Source of the DNA: Alphaproteobacteria bacterium
GTDB taxonomy: Bacteria > Pseudomonadota > Alphaproteobacteria > JAJTHO01 > CANGYM01
Assembly: GCA_947458235.1 (NCBI GenBank)
Contig: CANGYP010000005.1
Span: 1-45,834, forward strand
Length of the DNA stretch: 45,834 nucleotides
Direction: 5' to 3'
Part shown: positions 38,390 to 45,834 of the stretch, one piece after another
How the letters are laid out: every line of letters starts with the position of its first letter
Position numbering within the stretch: the stretch's first letter is position 1
Position numbers and translations under genes: made by a program
Notes under the pieces: generated by a model
What the model was told of the DNA's origin: nothing
Databases searched by the model: none
Seen by the model: the letters and a program-made list of their open reading frames with translations, nothing else

Positions 38390-39208
38390 TTATACATAAA
38401 CACAAAGACCCTCTTTGGCAAGACGAACCTTTGATCCGTAGGATGTTTCCAAACGCATCTCAAGATCCCTCAGGTCTTCATCCACAGCATCGGGGCTATA
38501 ATGAAACAGAAAAAAGGTTTTGATGTTGGCTTTATCTTTCAGACGCACCCCCTCTTGCCAAGTAGAATGCCCCCATCCAATATAGGGCGCAAAGTTGGTG
38601 TCACAAAACATGCTGTCATAAATCAAACAATCACTGTTTTGGATAAAACGCACCAATCCCTGATCCGTTTCCCCCACGGTATGCTCGGTGTCGGTGATAT
38701 AACACAGAGATCCCGTTTCTGTGGGAATACGATACCCCGTGCTGCCCCCTGGGTGATTGAGAGCGTGGGTGGCGATAGCATGGTGAGCAATGCTGAGGGG
38801 GTCCCCATCACCAAACCCATGAAACTGTAACGTCGCCCGAAAGGTCTCTGTGGTCACAGGCGAAAACGGCGGCGTGAGCATCTTTTTTAAAATCCCATCC
38901 ACCGTTTCCCCCGTGGCAGGTCTGGCATAAATGTGCACCGTATAGGCTGGATCATAAAGCGGGGCAAAAAAGGGCAGCCCCATGATATGATCCAAATGGG
39001 CATGGGATAACAAAAGATGTAGGGTTTTATAACGTTTCACCAAATCCGAACGCCCCAGCTTTTGCAAGCCCGATCCTGCATCCAAAATCAACAAAGTTTC
39101 CCCCAACTCTACGCTGACGCACGAGGTATGCCCCCCATAATGCATAAAATCCGATTCTGGACAGGGAATGGATCCGCGCACCCCCCAAAAGGTCACACGG
39201 GCACTCAT
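38390..39208 (-). CDS. MBL-fold metallo-hydrolase
   Basis: FWGVRGSIPCPESDFMHYGGHTSCVSVELGETLLILDAGSGLQKLG, LLLSHAHLDHIMGLPFF. Confidence 0.9.
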   Translation of the reverse strand: MSARVTFWGVRGSIPCPESDFMHYGGHTSCVSVELGETLLILDAGSGLQKLGRSDLVKRYKTLHLLLSHAHLDHIMGLPFFAPLYDPAYTVHIYARPATGETVDGILKKMLTPPFSPVTTETFRATLQFHGFGDGDPLSIAHHAIATHALNHPGGSTGYRIPTETGSLCYITDTEHTVGETDQGLVRFIQNSDCLIYDSMFCDTNFAPYIGWGHSTWQEGVRLKDKANIKTFFLFHYSPDAVDEDLRDLEMRLETSYGSKVRLAKEGLCVYV

Positions 39209-40704
39209 GCTGCAATATCCTTTAAAACCGCCTCGATTGAACCATGCCCCCACAGGCGGGGCCACGTGATGTCACCAACGTCGCTTTGTTTTTGTTTGCG
39301 ACGCACCTCTGATGTGGCATCCGAAGCATCCCCCACCCGCTGATCCATTCTGGCCTCTGCCAAATCATCAGGGGCTTGCACCCAAAACCCACGGAACACA
39401 ATGCCAGCATCTTTGAGTTGATCGGCCAAGGCATCCCGTCCCTTGGCCTGCAAAAAGGTGGCATCCAAGACAACATCCTGCCCTGTTTGGGCCAACCCTA
39501 GGGCCAAGGTCCGCAGGCGGTCATACACAGCCTGACTTTTTGTCTGTGTATAGGCGGCTTGGGGCAACGTGTCCGTCACGGCCACACCGTGCATCTGTTT
39601 GCGCAGATCATCACTGGACAATAAAACCGCCCCTGTTTTCTGGGCAAAGGCACGGGCCAAGGTTGTTTTTCCGCTGCCCGCATATCCCCCGAACGCCGTC
39701 ACCAATCCCTTTTTCGGGAACACCAACGACAGAGCCAAGTCCAAATAGCCCTTGGCATCCCCCAAAAAGCCCCCTTTGGCGCCAGCATCCCCTATTCCTT
39801 GGGCAATGGCCAAAGACACATGGGACCGAATGGCGGCCCGAATGGCCATAAACACGGGCATCAACAACAGGCCCTCCGTATCCCCTGTTTTGGCAATGTA
39901 GTGATGTTGAATCCAAAACGCCTCCCGCGCCATACCGCGAAATTTGACATCCATCAATAAAAAAGCCAGATCATAGGCTGTATCAATTTGGGCAAAGGCA
40001 TCGTTAAATTCAATGCAATCAAACAAAACGGGCTGTCCATCCGTATCCACATAGATATTTTTTAAATACAAATCCCCGTGACACTGTTTTAAAAAATGGG
40101 TGGAACGATCCTGCAACAGGTCTTTGTGGGCCCCCAAAGCCCTTAAACAATGGTCTGTCAATGCGCGTGTTTGATTGTGGGGCAAAGCATTGAGATAGGC
40201 ATCAAAGCACCCCTGATTTCCCTGCACCACGCCCACCATCATGGCATAGCCATCAATGCCTGACAACGGGGCTTCATTTTTATGAAAATCGGCAATACGG
40301 GCGGCCAGACGTTCGCACAAATCTTCGGAAAAAGACGTCTGCTGTGACAACAAATGAGACTCATCAAAACGATTCATCACAATGGCATAATCCACAATGG
40401 GATCCGCAGGATTATGGGTGAAAAACAAATCCCCTTTGGCATCTTTGGCAATCATGCGGACCTCTTGGTACAGGTGCGGGGCTGTGCGTTGGTTCAGGGT
40501 CATTTCCCGCAAACACAAAATGCGGCGTTTTTCTGGTGTGCTGTAATCCATATAGGGGAACAGGACGGGCTTTTTCACCTTAATCGCTGTTTGGCCCCCT
40601 ACCCCCACCCAAGCCCCATGGGTTTCGTGAAGGACAACGGGCCCTTCTGTATCGTAATGACAGGGATTTTTTAAAAAAGCCCGCATAGTGTCTTCAGTGT
40701 TCAT
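39205..40704 (-). CDS. Bifunctional aminoglycoside-phosphotransferase-like / P-loop kinase-like ATPase
   Basis: QCHGDLYLKNIYVDTDGQPVLFDCIEFND kinase-like motif and C-terminal AFGGYAGSGKTTLARAFAQKTGAVLLSSDDLRKQMHG P-loop domain. Confidence 0.85.
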   Translation of the reverse strand: MNTEDTMRAFLKNPCHYDTEGPVVLHETHGAWVGVGGQTAIKVKKPVLFPYMDYSTPEKRRILCLREMTLNQRTAPHLYQEVRMIAKDAKGDLFFTHNPADPIVDYAIVMNRFDESHLLSQQTSFSEDLCERLAARIADFHKNEAPLSGIDGYAMMVGVVQGNQGCFDAYLNALPHNQTRALTDHCLRALGAHKDLLQDRSTHFLKQCHGDLYLKNIYVDTDGQPVLFDCIEFNDAFAQIDTAYDLAFLLMDVKFRGMAREAFWIQHHYIAKTGDTEGLLLMPVFMAIRAAIRSHVSLAIAQGIGDAGAKGGFLGDAKGYLDLALSLVFPKKGLVTAFGGYAGSGKTTLARAFAQKTGAVLLSSDDLRKQMHGVAVTDTLPQAAYTQTKSQAVYDRLRTLALGLAQTGQDVVLDATFLQAKGRDALADQLKDAGIVFRGFWVQAPDDLAEARMDQRVGDASDATSEVRRKQKQSDVGDITWPRLWGHGSIEAVLKDIAA

Positions 40705-40725
40705 GGGTATGCCTACATCAAAGAT

Positions 40726-41316
40726 TTATGGGTACAGTAAACGGGTTTTCCACGTCGTGCTGCGACATTTGTCATAGACTAAGCGATTGTGCAGACGGTG
40801 GGGCCGATCCTGCCAGAATTCCATCCTCTCTGGTATCAACAGAAAGCCCCCCCAATGGGGGGGGCGGGGCACATCTTGGCCCTGAAATCCTTGGGATAAC
40901 TGGGAAAACCGCTGATTCAGAAGATCCCGATCTGGCAAAATCTGGGATTGCAAAGACGCATGCGCCCCTATTTGGCTTTCTCGAGAGCGCGTTGCAAAAT
41001 AGGCATCCGACACAGCAACCTCAGTTTTGCGCACCATGCCCTCGATGCGCACTTGCAAGCGCAGACTTTTCCAGTGAAAACACAAACTGGCAAAGGGATG
41101 CACCATCAAATGCTGGGCTTTAGCACTGTTGTCATTGGTAAAAAACGCAAAACCATTCTGATCCACCTGTTTTACCAGAATGATTCGACTGCTGGGGCGG
41201 CCCTGTTCATCCACAGTGGACAAGGTGGCCGCGTTGGGATCATTGATTTCTGCTGTTTCAGCCTGTTGGTACCAGTTTTGAAACAGGGTAAAGGGACAAT
41301 CAGCATTGTCGATCAT
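40726..41316 (-). CDS. pdxH: Pyridoxamine 5'-phosphate oxidase
   Basis: NAATLSTVDEQGRPSSRIILVKQVDQNGFAFFTN, FATRSRESQIGAHAS, C-terminal motif RLHNRLVYDK...LYP. Confidence 0.95.
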   Translation of the reverse strand: MIDNADCPFTLFQNWYQQAETAEINDPNAATLSTVDEQGRPSSRIILVKQVDQNGFAFFTNDNSAKAQHLMVHPFASLCFHWKSLRLQVRIEGMVRKTEVAVSDAYFATRSRESQIGAHASLQSQILPDRDLLNQRFSQLSQGFQGQDVPRPPHWGGFLLIPERMEFWQDRPHRLHNRLVYDKCRSTTWKTRLLYP

Positions 41317-41389
41317 GGGCTTATTCCTTGCGCTTTTGCTGCAAGAGTGTAGTGTGCATTGCCAAAAGAAGCAAAAGGAACTTCACCCC

Positions 41390-42679
41390 ATGATGACCGC
41401 AGAGCGCATCGTGATTCAGGGCACTGACGCCCCCCTGCGGGGTCAAGTGGCCATCAGCGGCTCCAAAAATGCGGCCCTGCCCATTATGGCGGCCAGCCTA
41501 TTGAGCGAAGATCCCCTGAATCTGAACAATGTCCCCGATTTAAACGACACCCGTGTCATGGTGGATTTGCTGCGAGACCTCGGGGTCCAACTGGTTTTGG
41601 CAGAGCCCCAAGAGGGAGAGATCGCCCTTTCCCTAACATCCCCGCAAACCACCCTGAATCCCGAAGTGCCTATAGAGGCCGCCCGAAAAATGCGGGCCTC
41701 TGTCATTGTTCTGGGGCCCCTGCTGGCCCGTATGGGGCGGGCTACCGTGCCTTTGCCTGGGGGGTGTCCCATTGGGGCGCGTCCTTTGGATGTTCACGAA
41801 GATGTGCTTGTGGCTTTGGGGGCCACCATAACGTATCATAACCATGCCATTCACGCCTACTGTGAAGAGGGCCTGAAAGGGGCCACACACCGCCTACGTG
41901 TGCCCTCGGTCGGGGCCACAGAAAACGGCATGATGGCTGCGGTTTTGGCCAAAGGCACCAGCGTATTTCACAATGTGGCACGCGAGCCCGAAATTGTGGA
42001 TTTGGCCCATTGCCTGAACGCCATGGGGGCGGACATTCAGGGGGCGGGTACGGATACCATGATCATTCATGGGGTGCCCCGTTTACACGGCGCCACCCAT
42101 ACCATCATTCCAGATCGGATCGAGGCCATGACCTATCTGATCGCCGCCGCCTTAACGCGGGGGGATATCACCTTAACAGGGGCCAACAAAGATCATATGC
42201 AGGGGGAAATAAACTGCCTTCACGCCATGGGCTTTGATGTTCAGGCCGTCAATGGCAAAACCCTTCTCCTGAATGCGGCGGGGGCCCAGCCCAAACCAGC
42301 ACACTTAGTCACCGCCCCCTATCCTGGGTTTCCCACGGATATTCAGGCACAAATGATGGTTCTGATGACCAGCATTGCTGGGGAATCCCGTATCACGGAA
42401 ACCATTTTTGAAAACCGCTTTCAACATGTGGCCCCCCTGAACGCCATGGGGGCCCATATCACGCAACAGGGGGAAACCTGCACCATTCAGGGCGGCTTTC
42501 CCCTGCGGGGCGCGGATGTTGAGGCCACGGATCTCCGAGCTTCCTCATCCTTGGTCTTGGCGGGTTTGGTAGCACAGGGCACCACTACCGTGGGCGGGCT
42601 GCATCACCTGTATCGCGGCTATGTACACTTGCCAGAGAAATTGCGGGCTTGTGGGGCTAAGGTTGCGCGGCTCCCGTAA
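41390..42679 (+). CDS. murA: UDP-N-acetylglucosamine 1-carboxyvinyltransferase
   Basis: LRGQVAISGSKNAALPIMAASLL, LPGGCPIGARPLDVH with catalytic Cys, PGFPTDIQAQMMVL; aaaggaa upstream of ATG 41390. Confidence 0.96.
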   Translation: MMTAERIVIQGTDAPLRGQVAISGSKNAALPIMAASLLSEDPLNLNNVPDLNDTRVMVDLLRDLGVQLVLAEPQEGEIALSLTSPQTTLNPEVPIEAARKMRASVIVLGPLLARMGRATVPLPGGCPIGARPLDVHEDVLVALGATITYHNHAIHAYCEEGLKGATHRLRVPSVGATENGMMAAVLAKGTSVFHNVAREPEIVDLAHCLNAMGADIQGAGTDTMIIHGVPRLHGATHTIIPDRIEAMTYLIAAALTRGDITLTGANKDHMQGEINCLHAMGFDVQAVNGKTLLLNAAGAQPKPAHLVTAPYPGFPTDIQAQMMVLMTSIAGESRITETIFENRFQHVAPLNAMGAHITQQGETCTIQGGFPLRGADVEATDLRASSSLVLAGLVAQGTTTVGGLHHLYRGYVHLPEKLRACGAKVARLP

Positions 42680-42725
42680 AAAACTCCCTAAAAACACGGC
42701 TTGTATTGAGGGAGCTTGGGCCCAC

Positions 42726-42806
42726 ATGTGGCTTCTTATGGCATTGACGCAGGCGGGTGTTTTTGTCACAGTCAGTGTTCTTTTTTTGTGTTTGTTTTAT
42801 CGATGA
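42726..42806 (+). CDS. Possible 26-aa hydrophobic small ORF or leader peptide upstream of pheT
   Basis: MWLLMALTQAGVFVTVSVLFLCLFYR*, preceded by ggagc and ending 6 nt before the pheT ATG. Confidence 0.25.
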   Translation: MWLLMALTQAGVFVTVSVLFLCLFYR

Positions 42807-42812
42807 TTCGTT

Positions 42813-45173
42813 ATGAAAATTCCCGCATCTTGGTTGTCTGATTTTTTGGAAACAACGGCTTCCCCTCAGCAGATCGCCGATGGGCTTACGGCCTTGGGTC
42901 TAGAGGTGGAATCTTTAGAAGATCCCTCATCCGTTCTGGCTCCCTTTTGCACGGCCCACATCCTTTCAACTGAGCGACACCCCAACGCGGAAAAATTGCA
43001 AGTCTGTCGTGTGGACACCCAGCACCACAAAGATCTGCAAATCGTCTGCGGTGCCCCCAATGCGCGGGCAGGCATGAAGGCGGTTTTGGGATTGCCTGGA
43101 ACGTTTGTCCCCGGGTTGAACATAACCCTAAAACTGTCCTCCATTCGTGGGGTGGAAAGTCAAGGGATGCTGTGTTCAGCGGCGGAGCTATGTCTTGGCA
43201 CCGATGGTCAAGGCATCATCGAACTGCCACCAGAAACCCCGCTGCATTGTTCTGTGGCGGAGGCCTTGGGTCTCAATGAAATCCTTTTTGATATTGCCAT
43301 TACCCCCAATCGGGGGGATTGCTTTGGGATTTACGGGGTGGCGCGTGATTTGGCGGCGGCAGGATTAGGCACGCTGCAACCCCTTGCCATCCCCACCCCG
43401 TCCTTTCCATCCCATCATAGCCTGCCCCGTATTCGTAATGCGGCACCAGAGGCCTGCCCTCTTTTCTCTCTGGCCCTGATTGAGGGCGTGACAAACACAG
43501 ACACATCCCCCTTTTGGCAAAAACGGATGCTGGCGGCGGGGCTAAAGGTGATTTCTGGTCTTGTGGATATCACCAACATCATCAGTCACGGATACAATCG
43601 CCCGCTTCATGCCTTTGATGCCGATACCATCGTGGGGGATATGACGCTGCGCCTTTCCAAGGAAGGCGAAGTTTTTGAGGGTCTGGACGATCAATCCTAT
43701 GCCCTGCCTGCGGGGGCTTTGGTGATTGCCGATGACCAAGGCATCATCAGCTTAGCAGGTATACTGGGGGGCAAAAGGACAGCATGCACTCCGCACACGC
43801 ACCGCATTCTGCTGGAATCCGCATGGTTTCAACCCTCTGTCATTGCGCGCGCTGGACAGGCTTTATCACTAATCTCTGACGCCAGAATGCGGTTCGAGCG
43901 GGGCGTGGATCCTGAATCCACCCTAACTGGCCTTCATCGGGCCATTGCCGATATTCAATCTCTCACTGGCGGCACTGTGGTGGGGGTGCAGACAGTCTCT
44001 GAGCCGCAATATCTCCCCAAGCGGCCTGTCATTCCTTTTGATACCGCTTTGGTGTCCCGTTTAACGGGGATGCCTTGCGAAGATAGCCGCATTCGGGATA
44101 TTCTCACAAACTTGGGATGTGTCTGGGACGAAGACCACGTTCTGACCCCATCATGGCGTTTTGATTTGTCTCGGCCAGAGGATTTGGTGGAAGAGGTCCT
44201 GCGCGTTGCGGGTATGACATCCTTGCCTTCTCTGCCCCTGCCCTCTGTGGCACCTCGGCTCGTGCACTCTTCTTCTGCCCAAGTGGTGTCGTATTTATGT
44301 CATCAGGGGTATGATGAAACCTTATCGTTTTCTTTTACATCTCAAGAATGGCTAAAGGCGCTGGGGGACCCAACAGAGGTTATAAGCCTACAGAATCCCA
44401 TCAGTGACGCTTTGGATGTTTTGCGCCCCTCGCTAATCCCCAACATGCTGAAAACGGCGGATTATAACGCCCGTCACCACACAGGATTAACCCGTCTCTT
44501 TGAAATAGGACCCATTTATCCTAGGCGTCGCCAGGAAAACAGTCTGGCGTTTCTGTGTTGGGCGCCCCCCCAAAAAACATGGCGGGGGTCCGAAAGAGGA
44601 GCTGATCCCTTTGATATCAAAAGAATGGTGGTGGATATTCTGGCCTTGTGGGGGTATGATGCAGAGTCGCTCAGCGGATTTTCTTCCGGTTTGCCAGCTG
44701 TTTATCACCCAAGCCAATCGTGGGGATGGGGTCTGGGCCCACGGCAACCTGTGGCCTATTTCGGGACGCTGCATCCTGCGATGTTGGGACATTTAGAGGG
44801 CGTGCGCCACGTGGCCATGGCTGAGATTTTCATGGATCGCTTGCCCGCCAGAAAAACCAAAAAAGAGCGTTACCAACCCCAGCCCTATCCCCCTGTGTAC
44901 CGAGATTTGGCGTTTTTTATGCCCCAAGAGGTTTCCTTTGGCATGCTGAAAAAAAGCCTGATGAAGGCTGGCAAACCGCTGGTGCAACAGTTAGAGGTTT
45001 TTGATGTTTATCAAGGCCCCCACGTTCCCGAAGGACAAAAATCTATCGCGCTGCGCCTGACTTTGCAGGATGCAGACAAAACATTATCGGAACACATCAT
45101 CGATGATGTCCTATCCGCCATCGCCCAAGCCCTTAGCAAAGACGTGGGGGCGGTTTTGCGGGACGGGAAATAA
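42813..45173 (+). CDS. pheT: Phenylalanyl-tRNA synthetase beta subunit
   Basis: TAHILSTERHPNAEKLQVCRVDT tRNA-binding domain, ITPNRGDCFGIYGVARDLAAAG, FERGVDPEST, C-terminal anticodon-binding fold. Confidence 0.96.
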   Translation: MKIPASWLSDFLETTASPQQIADGLTALGLEVESLEDPSSVLAPFCTAHILSTERHPNAEKLQVCRVDTQHHKDLQIVCGAPNARAGMKAVLGLPGTFVPGLNITLKLSSIRGVESQGMLCSAAELCLGTDGQGIIELPPETPLHCSVAEALGLNEILFDIAITPNRGDCFGIYGVARDLAAAGLGTLQPLAIPTPSFPSHHSLPRIRNAAPEACPLFSLALIEGVTNTDTSPFWQKRMLAAGLKVISGLVDITNIISHGYNRPLHAFDADTIVGDMTLRLSKEGEVFEGLDDQSYALPAGALVIADDQGIISLAGILGGKRTACTPHTHRILLESAWFQPSVIARAGQALSLISDARMRFERGVDPESTLTGLHRAIADIQSLTGGTVVGVQTVSEPQYLPKRPVIPFDTALVSRLTGMPCEDSRIRDILTNLGCVWDEDHVLTPSWRFDLSRPEDLVEEVLRVAGMTSLPSLPLPSVAPRLVHSSSAQVVSYLCHQGYDETLSFSFTSQEWLKALGDPTEVISLQNPISDALDVLRPSLIPNMLKTADYNARHHTGLTRLFEIGPIYPRRRQENSLAFLCWAPPQKTWRGSERGADPFDIKRMVVDILALWGYDAESLSGFSSGLPAVYHPSQSWGWGLGPRQPVAYFGTLHPAMLGHLEGVRHVAMAEIFMDRLPARKTKKERYQPQPYPPVYRDLAFFMPQEVSFGMLKKSLMKAGKPLVQQLEVFDVYQGPHVPEGQKSIALRLTLQDADKTLSEHIIDDVLSAIAQALSKDVGAVLRDGK

Positions 45174-45184
45174 GCCCCCGTCCC
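45160..45184. terminator. Inverted repeat between convergent pheT and SOUL gene, weak terminator candidate
   Basis: GGGACGGG-aaataagcc-CCCGTCCC, perfect 8-bp arms with the pheT stop codon in the loop; no strong T-tract. Confidence 0.4.
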
Positions 45185-45185
45185 C

Positions 45186-45691
45186 TTATTCTGCCAGCTT
45201 TTCAATTTCGATCATGATTTCATTACGCCGCATGGGGGGCAGGGTCCACGGGGGATTAAAAAAGGCATAGATGGGGCCAGACATGGCCGTTAGGTTTTGA
45301 CTTTGCAGGGCAGCCTCCAGTTTTGCCTGTTGGTGTTGCAAATCCTCGTCCGAGGGGCGACCCGAAAAACGAATGACCAAGAATCGTTTTTGGGAAAGCG
45401 CACGCAGATGGACCTGAGGGTTTACAGGTTTGGGCAAGGAATCCATGGTATAGGCCGCGGGCATCATAAAGCGTGTTTGCCACTGTCCAGCCACAGCGGT
45501 TTGTGTCACGGGGGCGGTCATGGGAATTGACTCGCCAGAATGTTGCGTTACAGGGGCCGTCATGGGAATGGCCGATTGGGATTGATTATTGCCGAAAATA
45601 TAATCCGCCAGCAGGCGAAATCCTGCCCGAATGGCGTCATCCCGTGATCCCGTGGTTGTGACCTCGGCCACGATCATGGGGGGATAATCCC
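45186..45691 (-). pseudogene. SOUL-family haem-binding protein, 5'-truncated by IS insertion
   Basis: Open frame continues upstream of the ATG as GDYPP-MIVAEVTTTGSRDDAIRAGFRLLADYIFGNN...IPMTAPVTQ, the conserved SOUL region, then runs into the IS end. Confidence 0.7.
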
Positions 45692-45834
45692 CAGGGCGAT
45701 TGCATTAGAAATTGCATAATTCTAGGAGGAATTGAGGTTTCAGGAGGGCTTTACGCATGGTTCTTTTGATGGACATGTTTTTTGGGCGTTTTTGGTGCAG
45801 GATATTCAGGGCCCATTTACGGATGAGGGCTAAA
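45692..45834 (-). mobile_element. Partial insertion sequence, ISAs1-like, truncated by window end
   Basis: Terminal CAGGGCGATTGCATTAG at the junction and transposase C-terminus immediately inside. Confidence 0.65.
45705..45833 (-). CDS. Transposase C-terminal fragment (ISAs1-like), not in the supplied ORF track
   Basis: Minus-strand translation LALIRKWALNILHQKRPKNMSIKRTMRKALLKPQFLLELCNF*, resembling the NLA(L/V)(I/L)R..ALN(L/I)L......SIK.K..KA C-terminal pattern of ISAs1 transposases. Confidence 0.7.
   Translation of the reverse strand, partial: LALIRKWALNILHQKRPKNMSIKRTMRKALLKPQFLLELCNF

Noticed and set aside
45520-45600. Duplicated IPMTAPVTQ motif in the SOUL protein as an unusual repeat
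   Set aside because: Two MTAPVTQ-type motifs are normal in many bacterial SOUL proteins.

Overview
The 45.8 kb window looks like a complete contig from an alphaproteobacterium. Evidence for the class is a ChpT-type phosphotransferase, EnvZ-like kinase, SecB, LpxI-LpxB and dnaG-rpoD order; a host-associated, Holosporales-like lineage is possible but unproven. It is dense in housekeeping and envelope genes: nadC-kdsA, ilvN-tyrA, lpxB-lpxI-prmA/lpxD, chpT-cheA-cheW, rpoD, dnaG, dnaK, class I fba, eno, ctpA, bioA, alr, fliQ, secB, pdxH, murA and pheT. It also carries four tRNAs and an orphan 5S rRNA. I found no CRISPR array, phage or obvious defence island. The most interesting items are: (1) a fused class II glutamine-amidotransferase-like / transglutaminase protein whose N-terminal nucleophile position is Ser rather than Cys, translationally coupled to kdsA; (2) a partial ISAs1-like transposase at the right edge whose inverted-repeat end cuts a SOUL haem-binding gene exactly at its conserved D-Y-P-P motif; (3) a solitary 5S rRNA divergent from a solitary tRNA-Ile, implying a broken-up rRNA operon; (4) a short degenerate LytM/EnvC-like protein beside ctpA; (5) a chpT-cheA-cheW cluster with a multi-domain hybrid CheA; and (6) several genes separated from their usual partners (ilvN, pheT, fliQ, dnaK). 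All calls come from reading the sequence and the supplied translations; no searches were run.
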